Shown: positions 1 through 6,783 of the stretch, one piece after another
Layout: each line of letters opens with the position of its first letter
Numbering within the stretch: the first letter of the stretch is position 1
Assembly (NCBI GenBank): GCA_913009915.1
Contig: CAJVYZ010000111.1
Span: 1-7,978 of the forward strand
DNA from: an uncultured Gemmatimonadota bacterium
Lineage (GTDB): Bacteria > Gemmatimonadota > Gemmatimonadetes > Gemmatimonadales > GWC2-71-9
Length of the DNA: 7,978 nucleotides
Reading direction: 5' to 3'
Notes under the pieces: generated by a model
The model's database searches: none
What the model saw: only the letters and a program-made list of their open reading frames with translations
Told to the model about the DNA's origin: nothing
Program-made: the position numbers and the translations under genes

Positions 1-849
1 GACAGGTCCGACGTCCTCGGTGTGGGGTTGGGGATAGCGGGGATCGTCGACAGCAACAAAGGGGTGTGCGGGTACTCGCCCTTCTTCGGTTGGCGTGATG
101 TGAACCTTGCTGGGCCATTGGCGTCGTTGTTGGGCCTGGACGTGTATCTGGAGAACGACGTCAATTCCCTCACAATCGCCGAGCAGTGGTTCGGGCACGG
201 AGTAGGCCACGAGAGTTTCGTGGTCGTTACGGTCGGTCGTGGCGTTGGCGCCGGGTTCGTATTCAATGGCCGGTTCTACGCCGGCCACGAGGGTGGCGTC
301 GGTGAGTTCGGCCACCTGACGGTGCTGCCGGACGGGCCGATGTGCGGATGCGGCAAACGTGGCTGTCTAGAGATGATGGCCAGCGACGGTGCTCTGATCC
401 GCGCCGCTCTTGGCGCGATCGCACAAGGGCGCACCACCCTCCTTGTCGACGCCGATCCCATCACGATCGAAGCCCTTGTCGCCGCTGCGTCACAGGGTGA
501 CGATGTCGCGCGAGAGCTGCTGGCCGAATCGGGCAGATGGCTTGGCGTCGGTCTGGCGATGATCGTCAACCTCCTCAACCCTGAGCTCATAGTTGTTGCC
601 GGGGAGGGGGTTGAGGCGGGAGGCTGGCGGCTCGATCCGATGCGGCAGGCATTGATCGAGGGTCGATTCGAATCTCTCGGCTCTGAGACGAGGCTGGTAG
701 TCGAATCTGCCGGTGATGTGACGTGGGCCCGCGGTGCCGCGTGCGTGGTCCTCAGCGAGTTCTTCAAATCGCCGCTCCAACGTGGGCGCCCGGTCGCAAT
801 CACGGGCAGTGCCGGGCAGCGCGCCGAGTCCAGCGGCAAGTCGGCATGA
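1..849 (+). CDS. ROK-family protein, probably sugar-responsive transcriptional regulator (5' truncated)
   Basis: The frame is open from base 1, so the gene enters from outside the window. The first in-frame start codon, GTG at 22, lies inside a conserved ROK stretch (VGLGIAGIVD) and is not the true start. The 282 visible residues contain the ROK sugar-binding core: END at residues 51-53 (the Asp is the sugar-contacting or catalytic residue of the family) and the zinc motif E102-x-G-H105-x9-C115-x-C117-G-x2-G-C122-x-E124, with all four Zn ligands intact. The C-terminal half (VNLLNPELIVVAGEG, then WARGAA and VLSEFF) reads like the NagC/XylR-type repressors of actinobacteria rather than the shorter glucokinases. 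The DNA-binding helix-turn-helix that would settle this is outside the window. Known for the family: binding of a sugar or sugar phosphate relieves repression. Inferred: it controls the transporter and hydrolase genes 62 nt downstream on the same strand. A ROK glucokinase remains possible. Family call very sure; regulator rather than kinase about 80%. Confidence 0.9.
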   Translation, partial: DRSDVLGVGLGIAGIVDSNKGVCGYSPFFGWRDVNLAGPLASLLGLDVYLENDVNSLTIAEQWFGHGVGHESFVVVTVGRGVGAGFVFNGRFYAGHEGGVGEFGHLTVLPDGPMCGCGKRGCLEMMASDGALIRAALGAIAQGRTTLLVDADPITIEALVAAASQGDDVARELLAESGRWLGVGLAMIVNLLNPELIVVAGEGVEAGGWRLDPMRQALIEGRFESLGSETRLVVESAGDVTWARGAACVVLSEFFKSPLQRGRPVAITGSAGQRAESSGKSA

Positions 850-858
850 GAGCACGAT

Positions 859-879
859 CCCCGGCCCAGCCGTCCGGGG
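859..879. repeat. Short GC-only inverted repeat between ROK gene and permease
   Basis: CCCCGG at 859-864 and CCGGGG at 874-879 are perfect 6-bp arms separated by 9 nt. The site lies 10 nt after the ROK stop codon and 32 nt before the permease ATG. There is no T-run after it, so it is not a classical intrinsic terminator. It could be a small processing hairpin or part of an operator for the adjacent ROK protein. A 6-bp GC palindrome also arises easily by chance in DNA of this composition. I see no convincing -35/-10 pair in the 62-nt gap 850-911. Confidence 0.3.
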
Positions 880-911
880 CGTCGAATCGCAAGCAGGGGT
901 AGGCATTTCCC

Positions 912-1787
912 ATGACATGGCTCGGTTCGGCTCGGCGATGGTGGATCGTGTTCTTGGCGCCGAGCCTGGTGCTGCTGGTCGTGTTCACCGTGGCTCCGAT
1001 CGCGGCTGCCGCCGTGCTGAGTTTCTTCCAGTGGGACTTGCTCACGTCCCCCGAGTTTGTTGGATTGGGCAATTTCACAGAGCTGGCCGGCGATCGAGAC
1101 TTTCGCTCCGCCTTGGCTCACACGTTGATTTTCATCGCCGGTTACATGCCAGTCGTCACGACGGTTGGACTGGCCCTTGCCCTGTTGATGAACCGCCGAA
1201 GCCGCCTGGCCGGGGTGTCGCGGGTGGTCTTCTTCATGCCGGTCGTCTCGGCCTGGGTGGCGGTTGCGTTGATGTGGAGATGGATGCTGAATTCCCGCTT
1301 CGGAGTGGTCAACTGGCTTCTCGGGCTGGTTGGTATCGAAGGTCCACAATGGTTGTTCGAGCGGGGTTGGGCGATGGTGTCGGTGATCGGCGTCAGCGTC
1401 TGGAAAGACGCCGGCTTTGTGATGATCCTCTTCCTCGCAGGCCTCCAGGCGATTCCGGCTGAGCACCGCGAGGCCGCCTTCGTCGACGGGGCGAGCCGCT
1501 GGCAGACCTTCTGGCGGATCACGCTGCCCCTGCTCACTCCGACTGTGTTCCTGGTGTCGATCATCCTGCTGATCAACTCCTTCCAGGTCTTCGAGCAGGT
1601 GTGGATCCTGACCGAGGGAGGTCCGTTCGGTTCGACGACGGTCGTTGTGGAGCAGATAGTTCGCAACGCGTTCAGCTTCGGCCGCATGGGTTACGCGGCC
1701 GCGATGTCCTGGGTCCTGTTCGGCTTCATCTTCACGGTCACGTTGATCCAGACTCGTCTGCAACGACGGTGGGTGCACTATGCGTGA
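912..1787 (+). CDS. CUT1-family sugar ABC transporter permease (MalF/UgpA-like)
   Basis: This is an inner-membrane subunit of a binding-protein-dependent sugar importer. The 291-residue product starts with a short positively charged segment and a first membrane span at about residues 10-38. It has several further hydrophobic spans, for example around 75-95 and 100-120, and a hydrophobic C-terminal helix. The cytoplasmic EAA loop that docks the ATPase is clear at residues 184-206: E187-A-A-F-V-D-G193-A, followed by the I-T-L-P segment. Length and the motif FEQVWILTEGGP are typical of MalF/UgpA-type CUT1 permeases without the extra periplasmic domain of E. coli MalF. The ATG at 912 is preceded by a purine-rich stretch at 895-903 (AGGGGTAGG) that can serve as ribosome-binding site. 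Its last 8 bases overlap the next permease gene, which implies coupled translation. The transported sugar cannot be read from the permease itself. Confidence 0.95.
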   Translation: MTWLGSARRWWIVFLAPSLVLLVVFTVAPIAAAAVLSFFQWDLLTSPEFVGLGNFTELAGDRDFRSALAHTLIFIAGYMPVVTTVGLALALLMNRRSRLAGVSRVVFFMPVVSAWVAVALMWRWMLNSRFGVVNWLLGLVGIEGPQWLFERGWAMVSVIGVSVWKDAGFVMILFLAGLQAIPAEHREAAFVDGASRWQTFWRITLPLLTPTVFLVSIILLINSFQVFEQVWILTEGGPFGSTTVVVEQIVRNAFSFGRMGYAAAMSWVLFGFIFTVTLIQTRLQRRWVHYA

Positions 1788-2673
1788 TAGCCCGGTTGTC
1801 GCGGCCGCTCGGGCGCAGCGGCCGGCGTTGAGGGTGCCCACCCGGAGACCATCGAAGGCGAGTCTCCGGCGGATCGGTGGCTGGACTGTGCTCGTCTTGG
1901 CGGGCCTCACGATGGTCTTCCCGTTTGCGTGGAGCCTCTCGACCTCGCTCCAGACCACCGACACCCTGCTTAGGGTGCCACCTCAGCTGATACCCGAGTC
2001 GCCGACACTGGATGGTTACCGGGGGGTCATGGAGGTGACCCCATTCGCCCGGATGGTGATCAACTCGGCCGTCGTCACGGCTGTCGTCACCACTCTTCAG
2101 ATCATCACGAGCGCCCTGGCCGGCTATGGACTCGCCCGGTTCGTGTTCAAGGGCCGACAGGCCTTGCTCCTGCTGTACCTGGGCACGCTGATGGTGCCGT
2201 TCCAGGTGACGATCGTCCCGCTCTTCATCGGAATGAGTCGCCTCGGCTGGCTGAACACACTCCGCGCCCTGATTCTGCCCATGATTGCCGGCGCCTTCGG
2301 TGTCTTCCTCTTCCGCCAGTACTTCTCCCAGATGCCCAGGGAACTGGAAGAGGCAGCCGCGATCGATGGCGCCAATCCGTGGCGAACCTTCTGGTCGGTC
2401 GCGTTCCCGTACGCCCGCCCGGCTGCGGCCACTCACGGGATCCTCGCCTTCATGGCCTCCTGGAACTCGTTTCTGTGGCCACTATTCGTGGCCCGCAACG
2501 AGCAGGCGATGACATTGCCGGTGGGCCTGGCCGCACTCCACGGGAGATATCAAACCGATTGGAACCTCGTCATGGCCGGCTCCGTCATTGCGGTGGTCCC
2601 CGTAATCATCGTTTTCGCCCTCGTGCAACGGCACATCGCTGCCGGTCTCCTCTTGGGAGGGGTGAACAGATAA
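1780..2673 (+). CDS. CUT1-family sugar ABC transporter permease (MalG/UgpE-like)
   Basis: This is the second membrane subunit, expected to pair with the upstream permease as a heterodimer. The product has 297 residues: a basic cytoplasmic N-terminal arm of about 30 residues, a first span at about 32-58 (ending in WSLSTSLQ, a MalG-type feature) and further spans through to the C-terminus. The EAA loop is at residues 188-210 (E191-A-A-A-I-D-G197-A-N, then the F-P segment). Typical MalG-class stretches include GYGLARF, a segment starting LGTLMVPFQVTIVP, and WNSFLWP. The start ATG lies inside the end of the previous gene (8-nt overlap) with GGTGGG at 1768-1773 just upstream, so expression is probably coupled. 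No ATPase gene follows. In actinobacterial CUT1 systems a shared MsiK-type ATPase encoded elsewhere normally energises the importer, so its absence here is expected. Confidence 0.95.
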   Translation: MRDSPVVAAARAQRPALRVPTRRPSKASLRRIGGWTVLVLAGLTMVFPFAWSLSTSLQTTDTLLRVPPQLIPESPTLDGYRGVMEVTPFARMVINSAVVTAVVTTLQIITSALAGYGLARFVFKGRQALLLLYLGTLMVPFQVTIVPLFIGMSRLGWLNTLRALILPMIAGAFGVFLFRQYFSQMPRELEEAAAIDGANPWRTFWSVAFPYARPAAATHGILAFMASWNSFLWPLFVARNEQAMTLPVGLAALHGRYQTDWNLVMAGSVIAVVPVIIVFALVQRHIAAGLLLGGVNR

Positions 2674-2713
2674 GACCAGCCACATGCAGCGCAACATCAT
2701 CGATCCCCAAAAC

Positions 2714-2743
2714 GCGGTTTGCCCTGTCCCGGGCGGAACCCGC
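2714..2743 (+). other. Imperfect GC-rich hairpin upstream of the binding-protein gene
   Basis: In the 100-nt gap 2674-2773, arms at 2714-2724 (GCGGTTTGCCC) and 2731-2743 pair with two bulges and one G-U around a 6-nt loop. The same left arm offers an alternative pairing: GTTTGC at 2717-2722 with GCAAAC at 2751-2756, directly next to the Shine-Dalgarno of the next gene. Such leader structures may protect the 5' end of a processed message or modulate translation of the abundant binding protein. No T-run follows, so termination is unlikely. Function is inferred from position only. Confidence 0.35.
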
Positions 2744-2756
2744 ATGGCAAGCAAAC

Positions 2757-2765
2757 GGAGGAAGG
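2757..2765 (+). promoter_or_regulatory. Strong Shine-Dalgarno that fixes the start of the binding protein
   Basis: GGAGGAAGG ends 8 nt before the ATG at 2774. It is the best ribosome-binding site in the window and decides the start among three in-frame ATGs (2684, 2744, 2774). Starting at 2774 places a compact lipoprotein signal peptide exactly at the N-terminus. The two earlier ATGs would add up to 30 polar residues before it. Confidence 0.85.
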
Positions 2766-2773
2766 AAAAGGAC

Positions 2774-4135
2774 ATGACCAAAATAGGAAAACTCTGGGTC
2801 CTGCTCAGCGTTCTGGTGCTGGTGGCCGCCGCCTGCGGCAGTGACGACAGCGCCGGAACGAGCACGAGCCAGGCACCCACGCCGAGCACCAGCGAGGCGC
2901 CAGACGACTCTGCATCGGAGTCGCCGACGACCGAGGCTCCGGCCGAGCCGCCGACGACAGAGGAGCCCCCGGACCCGACCACCATCCGGTACTTCACGTT
3001 CTCGGCTTCGCCCGACTACTTGGGCGAACTCGACTCGATGATTGCCGCGTTCGAGGCGGAGAATCCGGACGTGACGGTCGAGGTCGAGACAGCACCCTTC
3101 GATGACTACTTCACTGTGCTTCAAACTCAGATCGCGGGAGGCGACGCTCCCGATGCATTCGAGCTGAATTTTGAGAACTTCGTGTCGTTCGCATCGAAGG
3201 GTGCCCTCGCCGACCTCGGCCCATTGACCGGTGCCGACGCGGGTTTCGACGCTGGAGCGTACTACCAAAGGGCGTTCGACGCGTTCGCGGTGGGCGGTAC
3301 CCAGTACGCGCTGCCGGAGAGCTACTCGACCGTCATGTTGTTCTACAACAAGGACCTGTTCGACCAGGCCGGTGTCGACTACCCGACCGACGATTGGACC
3401 TGGGCGGACGAGCGGGCCGCCGCCGAGACCATCGCTGTATTGGGCGATGGCGTGTGGGGGGCCTTTGCCGGCGTGCAATTCTGGGAGTTCTACAAGGCGG
3501 CTGCTCAGAACGGCTGCTCGTTCTTTGGCGACGATGGCAGCGTGACGGTCAACGAAGCCGGTTGTGTGGAAGCGCTCCAGTTCATGATCGACTATGTAAA
3601 CGACGGGATACAGCCGACCGCAGCCGAAATGGGCGGTGTCTCCGACGGAGACATGTTCATCAACGGCGAGCTGGGGATGATCACCACCGGCATCTGGATG
3701 TTCTCTGCATTCGAGGCCAACACCTTCGAGTGGGACATAGTGGTCGAGCCGGGTAACACGGAGGGTGGGAGCCATTTCTTCGCCAACGGGGTGGCGGTCT
3801 CTGCCGCCTCGGACCGCCAAGAAGCGGCGTATCGGTGGCTGCGGTTCTTCACATCGAGTGACGAGGCGGCCAGGATCCGAGTCGCGGCGTCCTGGGAGCT
3901 TCCCACCCTGACGGACCCGACTCTGTACGACGCGTATCTAGCCGTGGAGCCCCCGGCCAATCGCGAGGCGGTGCTGGCATCACTCGAGAACGTGGTGGTG
4001 CCGCCGGTCATCGAAAGGCAGGCAGAGATGCAGGACGCCCTCAACGGCCTCATCGAACGCGCCCTAGGTGGCGAAATGACGGTGCAAGAGGCACTTGATC
4101 AGGCGAAAGCCGACATTGAGAACCTCCTGAACTGA
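2774..4135 (+). CDS. Extracellular sugar-binding lipoprotein of CUT1 ABC importer
   Basis: This is the receptor that captures the oligosaccharide and delivers it to the two permeases encoded just upstream. The start was chosen at 2774 because of the strong ribosome-binding site; the frame is also open upstream to an ATG at 2684. The 453-residue product has a lipoprotein signal (MTKIGK, then a hydrophobic core) ending at AAAC, with Cys21 the predicted lipidated residue. Next comes a 47-residue linker (about 22-68) rich in Ser, Thr, Pro and acidic residues, typical of actinobacterial surface lipoproteins. The solute-binding domain (SBP_bac_1 class) starts near residue 70 (TIRYFTFS) and contains family features such as YSTVMLFYNKDLFDQAG and the W-T-W segment. 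Cys248 and Cys264 are the only cysteines I noticed in the mature domain and could form a disulfide. Placing the binding protein after both permeases is less usual than placing it first. Its own leader and ribosome-binding site would allow high, separate expression. Confidence 0.95.
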   Translation: MTKIGKLWVLLSVLVLVAAACGSDDSAGTSTSQAPTPSTSEAPDDSASESPTTEAPAEPPTTEEPPDPTTIRYFTFSASPDYLGELDSMIAAFEAENPDVTVEVETAPFDDYFTVLQTQIAGGDAPDAFELNFENFVSFASKGALADLGPLTGADAGFDAGAYYQRAFDAFAVGGTQYALPESYSTVMLFYNKDLFDQAGVDYPTDDWTWADERAAAETIAVLGDGVWGAFAGVQFWEFYKAAAQNGCSFFGDDGSVTVNEAGCVEALQFMIDYVNDGIQPTAAEMGGVSDGDMFINGELGMITTGIWMFSAFEANTFEWDIVVEPGNTEGGSHFFANGVAVSAASDRQEAAYRWLRFFTSSDEAARIRVAASWELPTLTDPTLYDAYLAVEPPANREAVLASLENVVVPPVIERQAEMQDALNGLIERALGGEMTVQEALDQAKADIENLLN

Positions 4136-4150
4136 CCGCAAACCGTTCGT

Positions 4151-4189
4151 GGTGAGGGTGGAGTCGGCTTCCGCCGCTCCGCCCTCACC
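4151..4189 (+). terminator. Long GC-rich stem-loop after the binding-protein gene (terminator-like or mRNA-stabilising)
   Basis: GGTGAGGGTGGAG (4151-4163) pairs with CTCCGCCCTCACC (4177-4189) over 13 bp with one G-U. After a single bulged T (4164), CGGC (4165-4168) pairs with GCCG (4173-4176) around a TTCC tetraloop. The total is 17 bp, the strongest hairpin I see in the window. It lies 15 nt after the binding-protein stop and 17 nt before the GH31 ATG. There is no T-tract, so it is not a classical intrinsic terminator. By analogy with maltose-type operons, such an intergenic structure can partially terminate or block 3' decay, so that transporter mRNA exceeds downstream enzyme mRNA. That role is inference; the fold is visible directly. 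Confidence 0.6.
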
Positions 4190-4202
4190 CGTGCGCCTGG
4201 CC

Positions 4203-4206
4203 GGAG
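4203..4206 (+). promoter_or_regulatory. GGAG abutting the GH31 ATG; start choice uncertain
   Basis: GGAG sits directly against the ATG at 4207 (zero spacing), too close to serve that codon. It is correctly placed, 6 nt away, for the in-frame TTG at 4213. Either the true start is TTG 4213, giving a protein two residues shorter, or the ATG is used without a good Shine-Dalgarno. The practical effect on the protein is negligible. Confidence 0.45.
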
Positions 4207-6783
4207 ATGACCTTGCCTGATCTGTTGACCCATGACCCAGAAGGTGATCACAACCCTTATGACCCGGTTCCCTGGTCTCGTCATCCGTTTCTCCCGACCA
4301 CCGACGACAGGATCGAGGTGGGCGTCCGAGCCGGCGCCGCTTTCGAATCTGTTGCCGTCGAGTGGATGGTGGCCGGCAACACTGGACGCTGGCCGCTCGA
4401 TCGTACGGATGACGTGTGGACCGGCAAGATCGGAGCCTTTCCCGACTCGGGTCGCTACCGCTTCGTCGCTTCCCGTCGCGGATCTGGGGTGGAGGTCACT
4501 ACCGATTGGTTCCCCTTACCGATCGCCCACTGGGAGGCCGTCCGTTTCATCTCCCTGGCAGCCGCCAACGGGTGGATCGGGGCCGCCGGGGAGCGTGCAG
4601 TCTTCAGCTTCAGCTCGAGCGAGGAAAACTCCCTCGACTGGAATCTCACGGAAGGATCAATCCAGCGCGGCGACGCCGACGAGGTGGCACTCGGCGGCTG
4701 GGCCGCCAGCCTCCACGACGGTCGGCTTCTCCTTTCGCGAAACGGCGTCGAGTTTTTGTTGGGAGTGGAGATGTGTCGGGCCGACAACGAGCTGATCGCG
4801 TGGCGGCTGAGCTGGCGCCTCGAACCCGACGAGCGGATCTTTGGTACGGGAGAACGATTCGACGCCTTGGATCAGCGAGGCAGGACACCGGATGTCCGAG
4901 TCTACGAAGAGTACAAACAGCAAGGCGCTCGGTCCTATTTTCCCTTGCCCTGGTTGTGGTCGACCGGCGGCTACGGTATTGCGATCGACGGCCTTTCACG
5001 CGTTTCCTACGATCTCGGCGCTCTGAATCCCGACGAGGCCTCGGTGACCATCCCAACGGGGGCTAGCGCTTCAGGCCGCTGGTATCTCGGAACCCCAAAG
5101 GAGATGCTGTGGGCGTACGTACGGGACGCAGGTCTCCCCGCGCCAATGCCCATCTGGGCCTACGGTCCGTGGATGTCCGGCAACGAATGGAACAGTGACG
5201 CTCGTGTCCGCGAAGTAGTCGAGCGCACCAGAGCCGAGGGGATACCGGCCACTGTTCTGGTGATCGAAGCCTGGTCGGATGAGGTCACTTTCTACCTGTT
5301 CAACGGGACCACCCATGAAGCTGTCGATGGGGAAGGGGCCGTGCCGATCGAGTCGATGGAACATGACCGCCGGTGGCCCGATCCGGCGGGACTCGTCAAC
5401 TGGTTGCACGACCAGGATGTGCGCGTGCTGTTGTGGCAGATTCCACTGCTCAAGGATGTTGCCGGCCACCAACAGCACGACGCCGACCTCGCCTATGTGG
5501 ACGAAGCCGAACTGGGGGTGCGTACCGTGGGCGGAGAGCCGTACCGGAACCGGGGATGGTGGTTTCCAGGGGCCAGGGCGATCGATTTCACCAACCCCGT
5601 AGCCCGACAGTGGTGGTTCGCCAAACGCGCCTATCTCCTGGACGAAGTCGGCGTCGACGGTTTCAAGACGGACGGCGGCGAGCATCTGTGGGGACGCGAG
5701 GTGCGAACCTTCGCGGGCGAGACCGGTGACCAGGCCGCCAATGCCTACCCGACTCATTACCTCAAGGCCTATCACTCGTTCCTGCGTGAGCACGGACACG
5801 AGTCCCCCATGACGTTCAGCCGGGCAGGGTTCACCGGATCCCAGTCTTTTCCGGCCCATTGGGCAGGCGACGAGGATTCCACCTGGGAGGCCTTTCGGGC
5901 CTCGCTCACGGCGGGGCTGTCCGCTGGCGCATCAGGCATAGCCTTCTGGGGGTGGGACCTGGCGGGTTTCTCGGGAGATCTACCGTCCGCGGAACTGTAC
6001 AAGCGGGCGACGGCGATGGCGGCCTTCAGCCCCATCATGCAATACCACTCCGAACACAACGAACATCGTCGCCCCCTCGCCGACCGCACCCCATGGAACA
6101 TTGTGGACCACACCGGAGACCCAGACGTCATGGAGGTCTACCGGTTCTATGCCCGGTTCCGAATGAATCTCGTGCCCTATCTGCTGGGACTCGGTACCGA
6201 GGCCGCGCGGACCGGCCTGCCCCTGATGCGGGCCCTGGCGTTGGAGCTTCCCGACGATCCGGAAGCGGCCGGTATCGACGACCAGTTCCTGCTTGGCGCC
6301 GACCTGATGGTCGCACCAATCCTGTCCTCCGGCGTGACCGAGCGAAGTGTCTATCTGCCCGAGGGCGACTGGCGCGACCTGTGGAGCGGTGAACCGGTCG
6401 CCTCAGGATGGATGACGGCGCAGACCCCATCACATATCATTCCAGTCTTCGTCCGGACCGGAGCGTGCATCCCGCTCTGGATGCCGGATACGGTCGAGCT
6501 GGGGGAGGAGGTCGGTCTCCCGACAGCCGGATCCGGCCAACTGGTGCTCATGGTGTTCCCAGGAACATCGCAATGCCGGCTCATCGACCCCGTGACTCTG
6601 AGGCCTTGGACTGCCGAGCTGACCTTCGAGGAGCAAGTCCTCAAGATCTCAACCACAGACGCCCCCGCCGCCACCTCCGTCTGGATCCGATCTCCGATCA
6701 CCGGCTCCAAGGTAGACCAGATCGTGTCTCTGGCGGCCGGCACCTCGACCACCAAGATCGACCTGCGCGCCGATGCCACCTGA
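4207..6783 (+). CDS. Glycoside hydrolase family 31 alpha-glucosidase-type enzyme, cytoplasmic
   Basis: GH31 enzymes cleave, or in some members transfer, alpha-linked sugars with retention of configuration. The 858-residue product shows the GH31 order: an N-terminal beta-sandwich region to about residue 310 (with PWLWSTGGYG at 248-257), a catalytic (beta/alpha)8 barrel from M314 (MPIWAYGPWMSGNEW), and C-terminal beta-sandwich domains from about 665 (YLPEGDWRDLWSGE at 716). Candidate nucleophile is D489 in FKTDGGE; candidate acid/base is D555 in HWAGDEDSTW, followed by the WGWDLAGFSG segment. There is no signal peptide, so it acts on imported sugar. It follows the binding-protein gene by 71 nt across a strong hairpin and overlaps the GH15 gene by 11 nt. 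The substrate is not readable from motifs alone; alpha-1,3-, alpha-1,4- or alpha-1,6-glucosides, including cyclic CNN, are possible. An alpha-xylosidase or sulfoquinovosidase role looks less likely given the GH15 partner. The start is ATG 4207 or TTG 4213. Confidence 0.93.
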   Translation: MTLPDLLTHDPEGDHNPYDPVPWSRHPFLPTTDDRIEVGVRAGAAFESVAVEWMVAGNTGRWPLDRTDDVWTGKIGAFPDSGRYRFVASRRGSGVEVTTDWFPLPIAHWEAVRFISLAAANGWIGAAGERAVFSFSSSEENSLDWNLTEGSIQRGDADEVALGGWAASLHDGRLLLSRNGVEFLLGVEMCRADNELIAWRLSWRLEPDERIFGTGERFDALDQRGRTPDVRVYEEYKQQGARSYFPLPWLWSTGGYGIAIDGLSRVSYDLGALNPDEASVTIPTGASASGRWYLGTPKEMLWAYVRDAGLPAPMPIWAYGPWMSGNEWNSDARVREVVERTRAEGIPATVLVIEAWSDEVTFYLFNGTTHEAVDGEGAVPIESMEHDRRWPDPAGLVNWLHDQDVRVLLWQIPLLKDVAGHQQHDADLAYVDEAELGVRTVGGEPYRNRGWWFPGARAIDFTNPVARQWWFAKRAYLLDEVGVDGFKTDGGEHLWGREVRTFAGETGDQAANAYPTHYLKAYHSFLREHGHESPMTFSRAGFTGSQSFPAHWAGDEDSTWEAFRASLTAGLSAGASGIAFWGWDLAGFSGDLPSAELYKRATAMAAFSPIMQYHSEHNEHRRPLADRTPWNIVDHTGDPDVMEVYRFYARFRMNLVPYLLGLGTEAARTGLPLMRALALELPDDPEAAGIDDQFLLGADLMVAPILSSGVTERSVYLPEGDWRDLWSGEPVASGWMTAQTPSHIIPVFVRTGACIPLWMPDTVELGEEVGLPTAGSGQLVLMVFPGTSQCRLIDPVTLRPWTAELTFEEQVLKISTTDAPAATSVWIRSPITGSKVDQIVSLAAGTSTTKIDLRADAT

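Noticed and set aside
22..24. GTG at 22 as the start of a short ROK protein
   Set aside because: The frame is open to base 1 with plausible ROK residues, and the family needs its N-terminal part. The gene is cut by the window edge.
276..1964. 562-codon open frame on the minus strand opposite the ROK and permease genes
   Set aside because: It is antisense to two genes with clear family motifs. Its translation is rich in His, Arg, Asp and Gln with no recognisable domain. Long antisense frames are common in high-GC coding DNA.
2684..2773. N-terminal 30-residue extension of the binding protein from ATG 2684 (or ATG 2744)
   Set aside because: The strong Shine-Dalgarno at 2757-2765 and the lipoprotein signal place the start at 2774. 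The extension is polar, overlaps the leader hairpin, and would bury the signal peptide.
2606..3820. 404-codon minus-strand open frame opposite the binding-protein gene
   Set aside because: It is fully covered by the lipoprotein gene and permease tail on the + strand. It is Arg/Val/Gly/His-rich without motifs, so it is a shadow of biased codon positions.
4151..4189. Classical rho-independent terminator ending the operon
   Set aside because: The stem is strong, but no T-tract follows and a co-directional GH31 gene starts 17 nt later. It is kept only as a terminator-like or stabilising hairpin.
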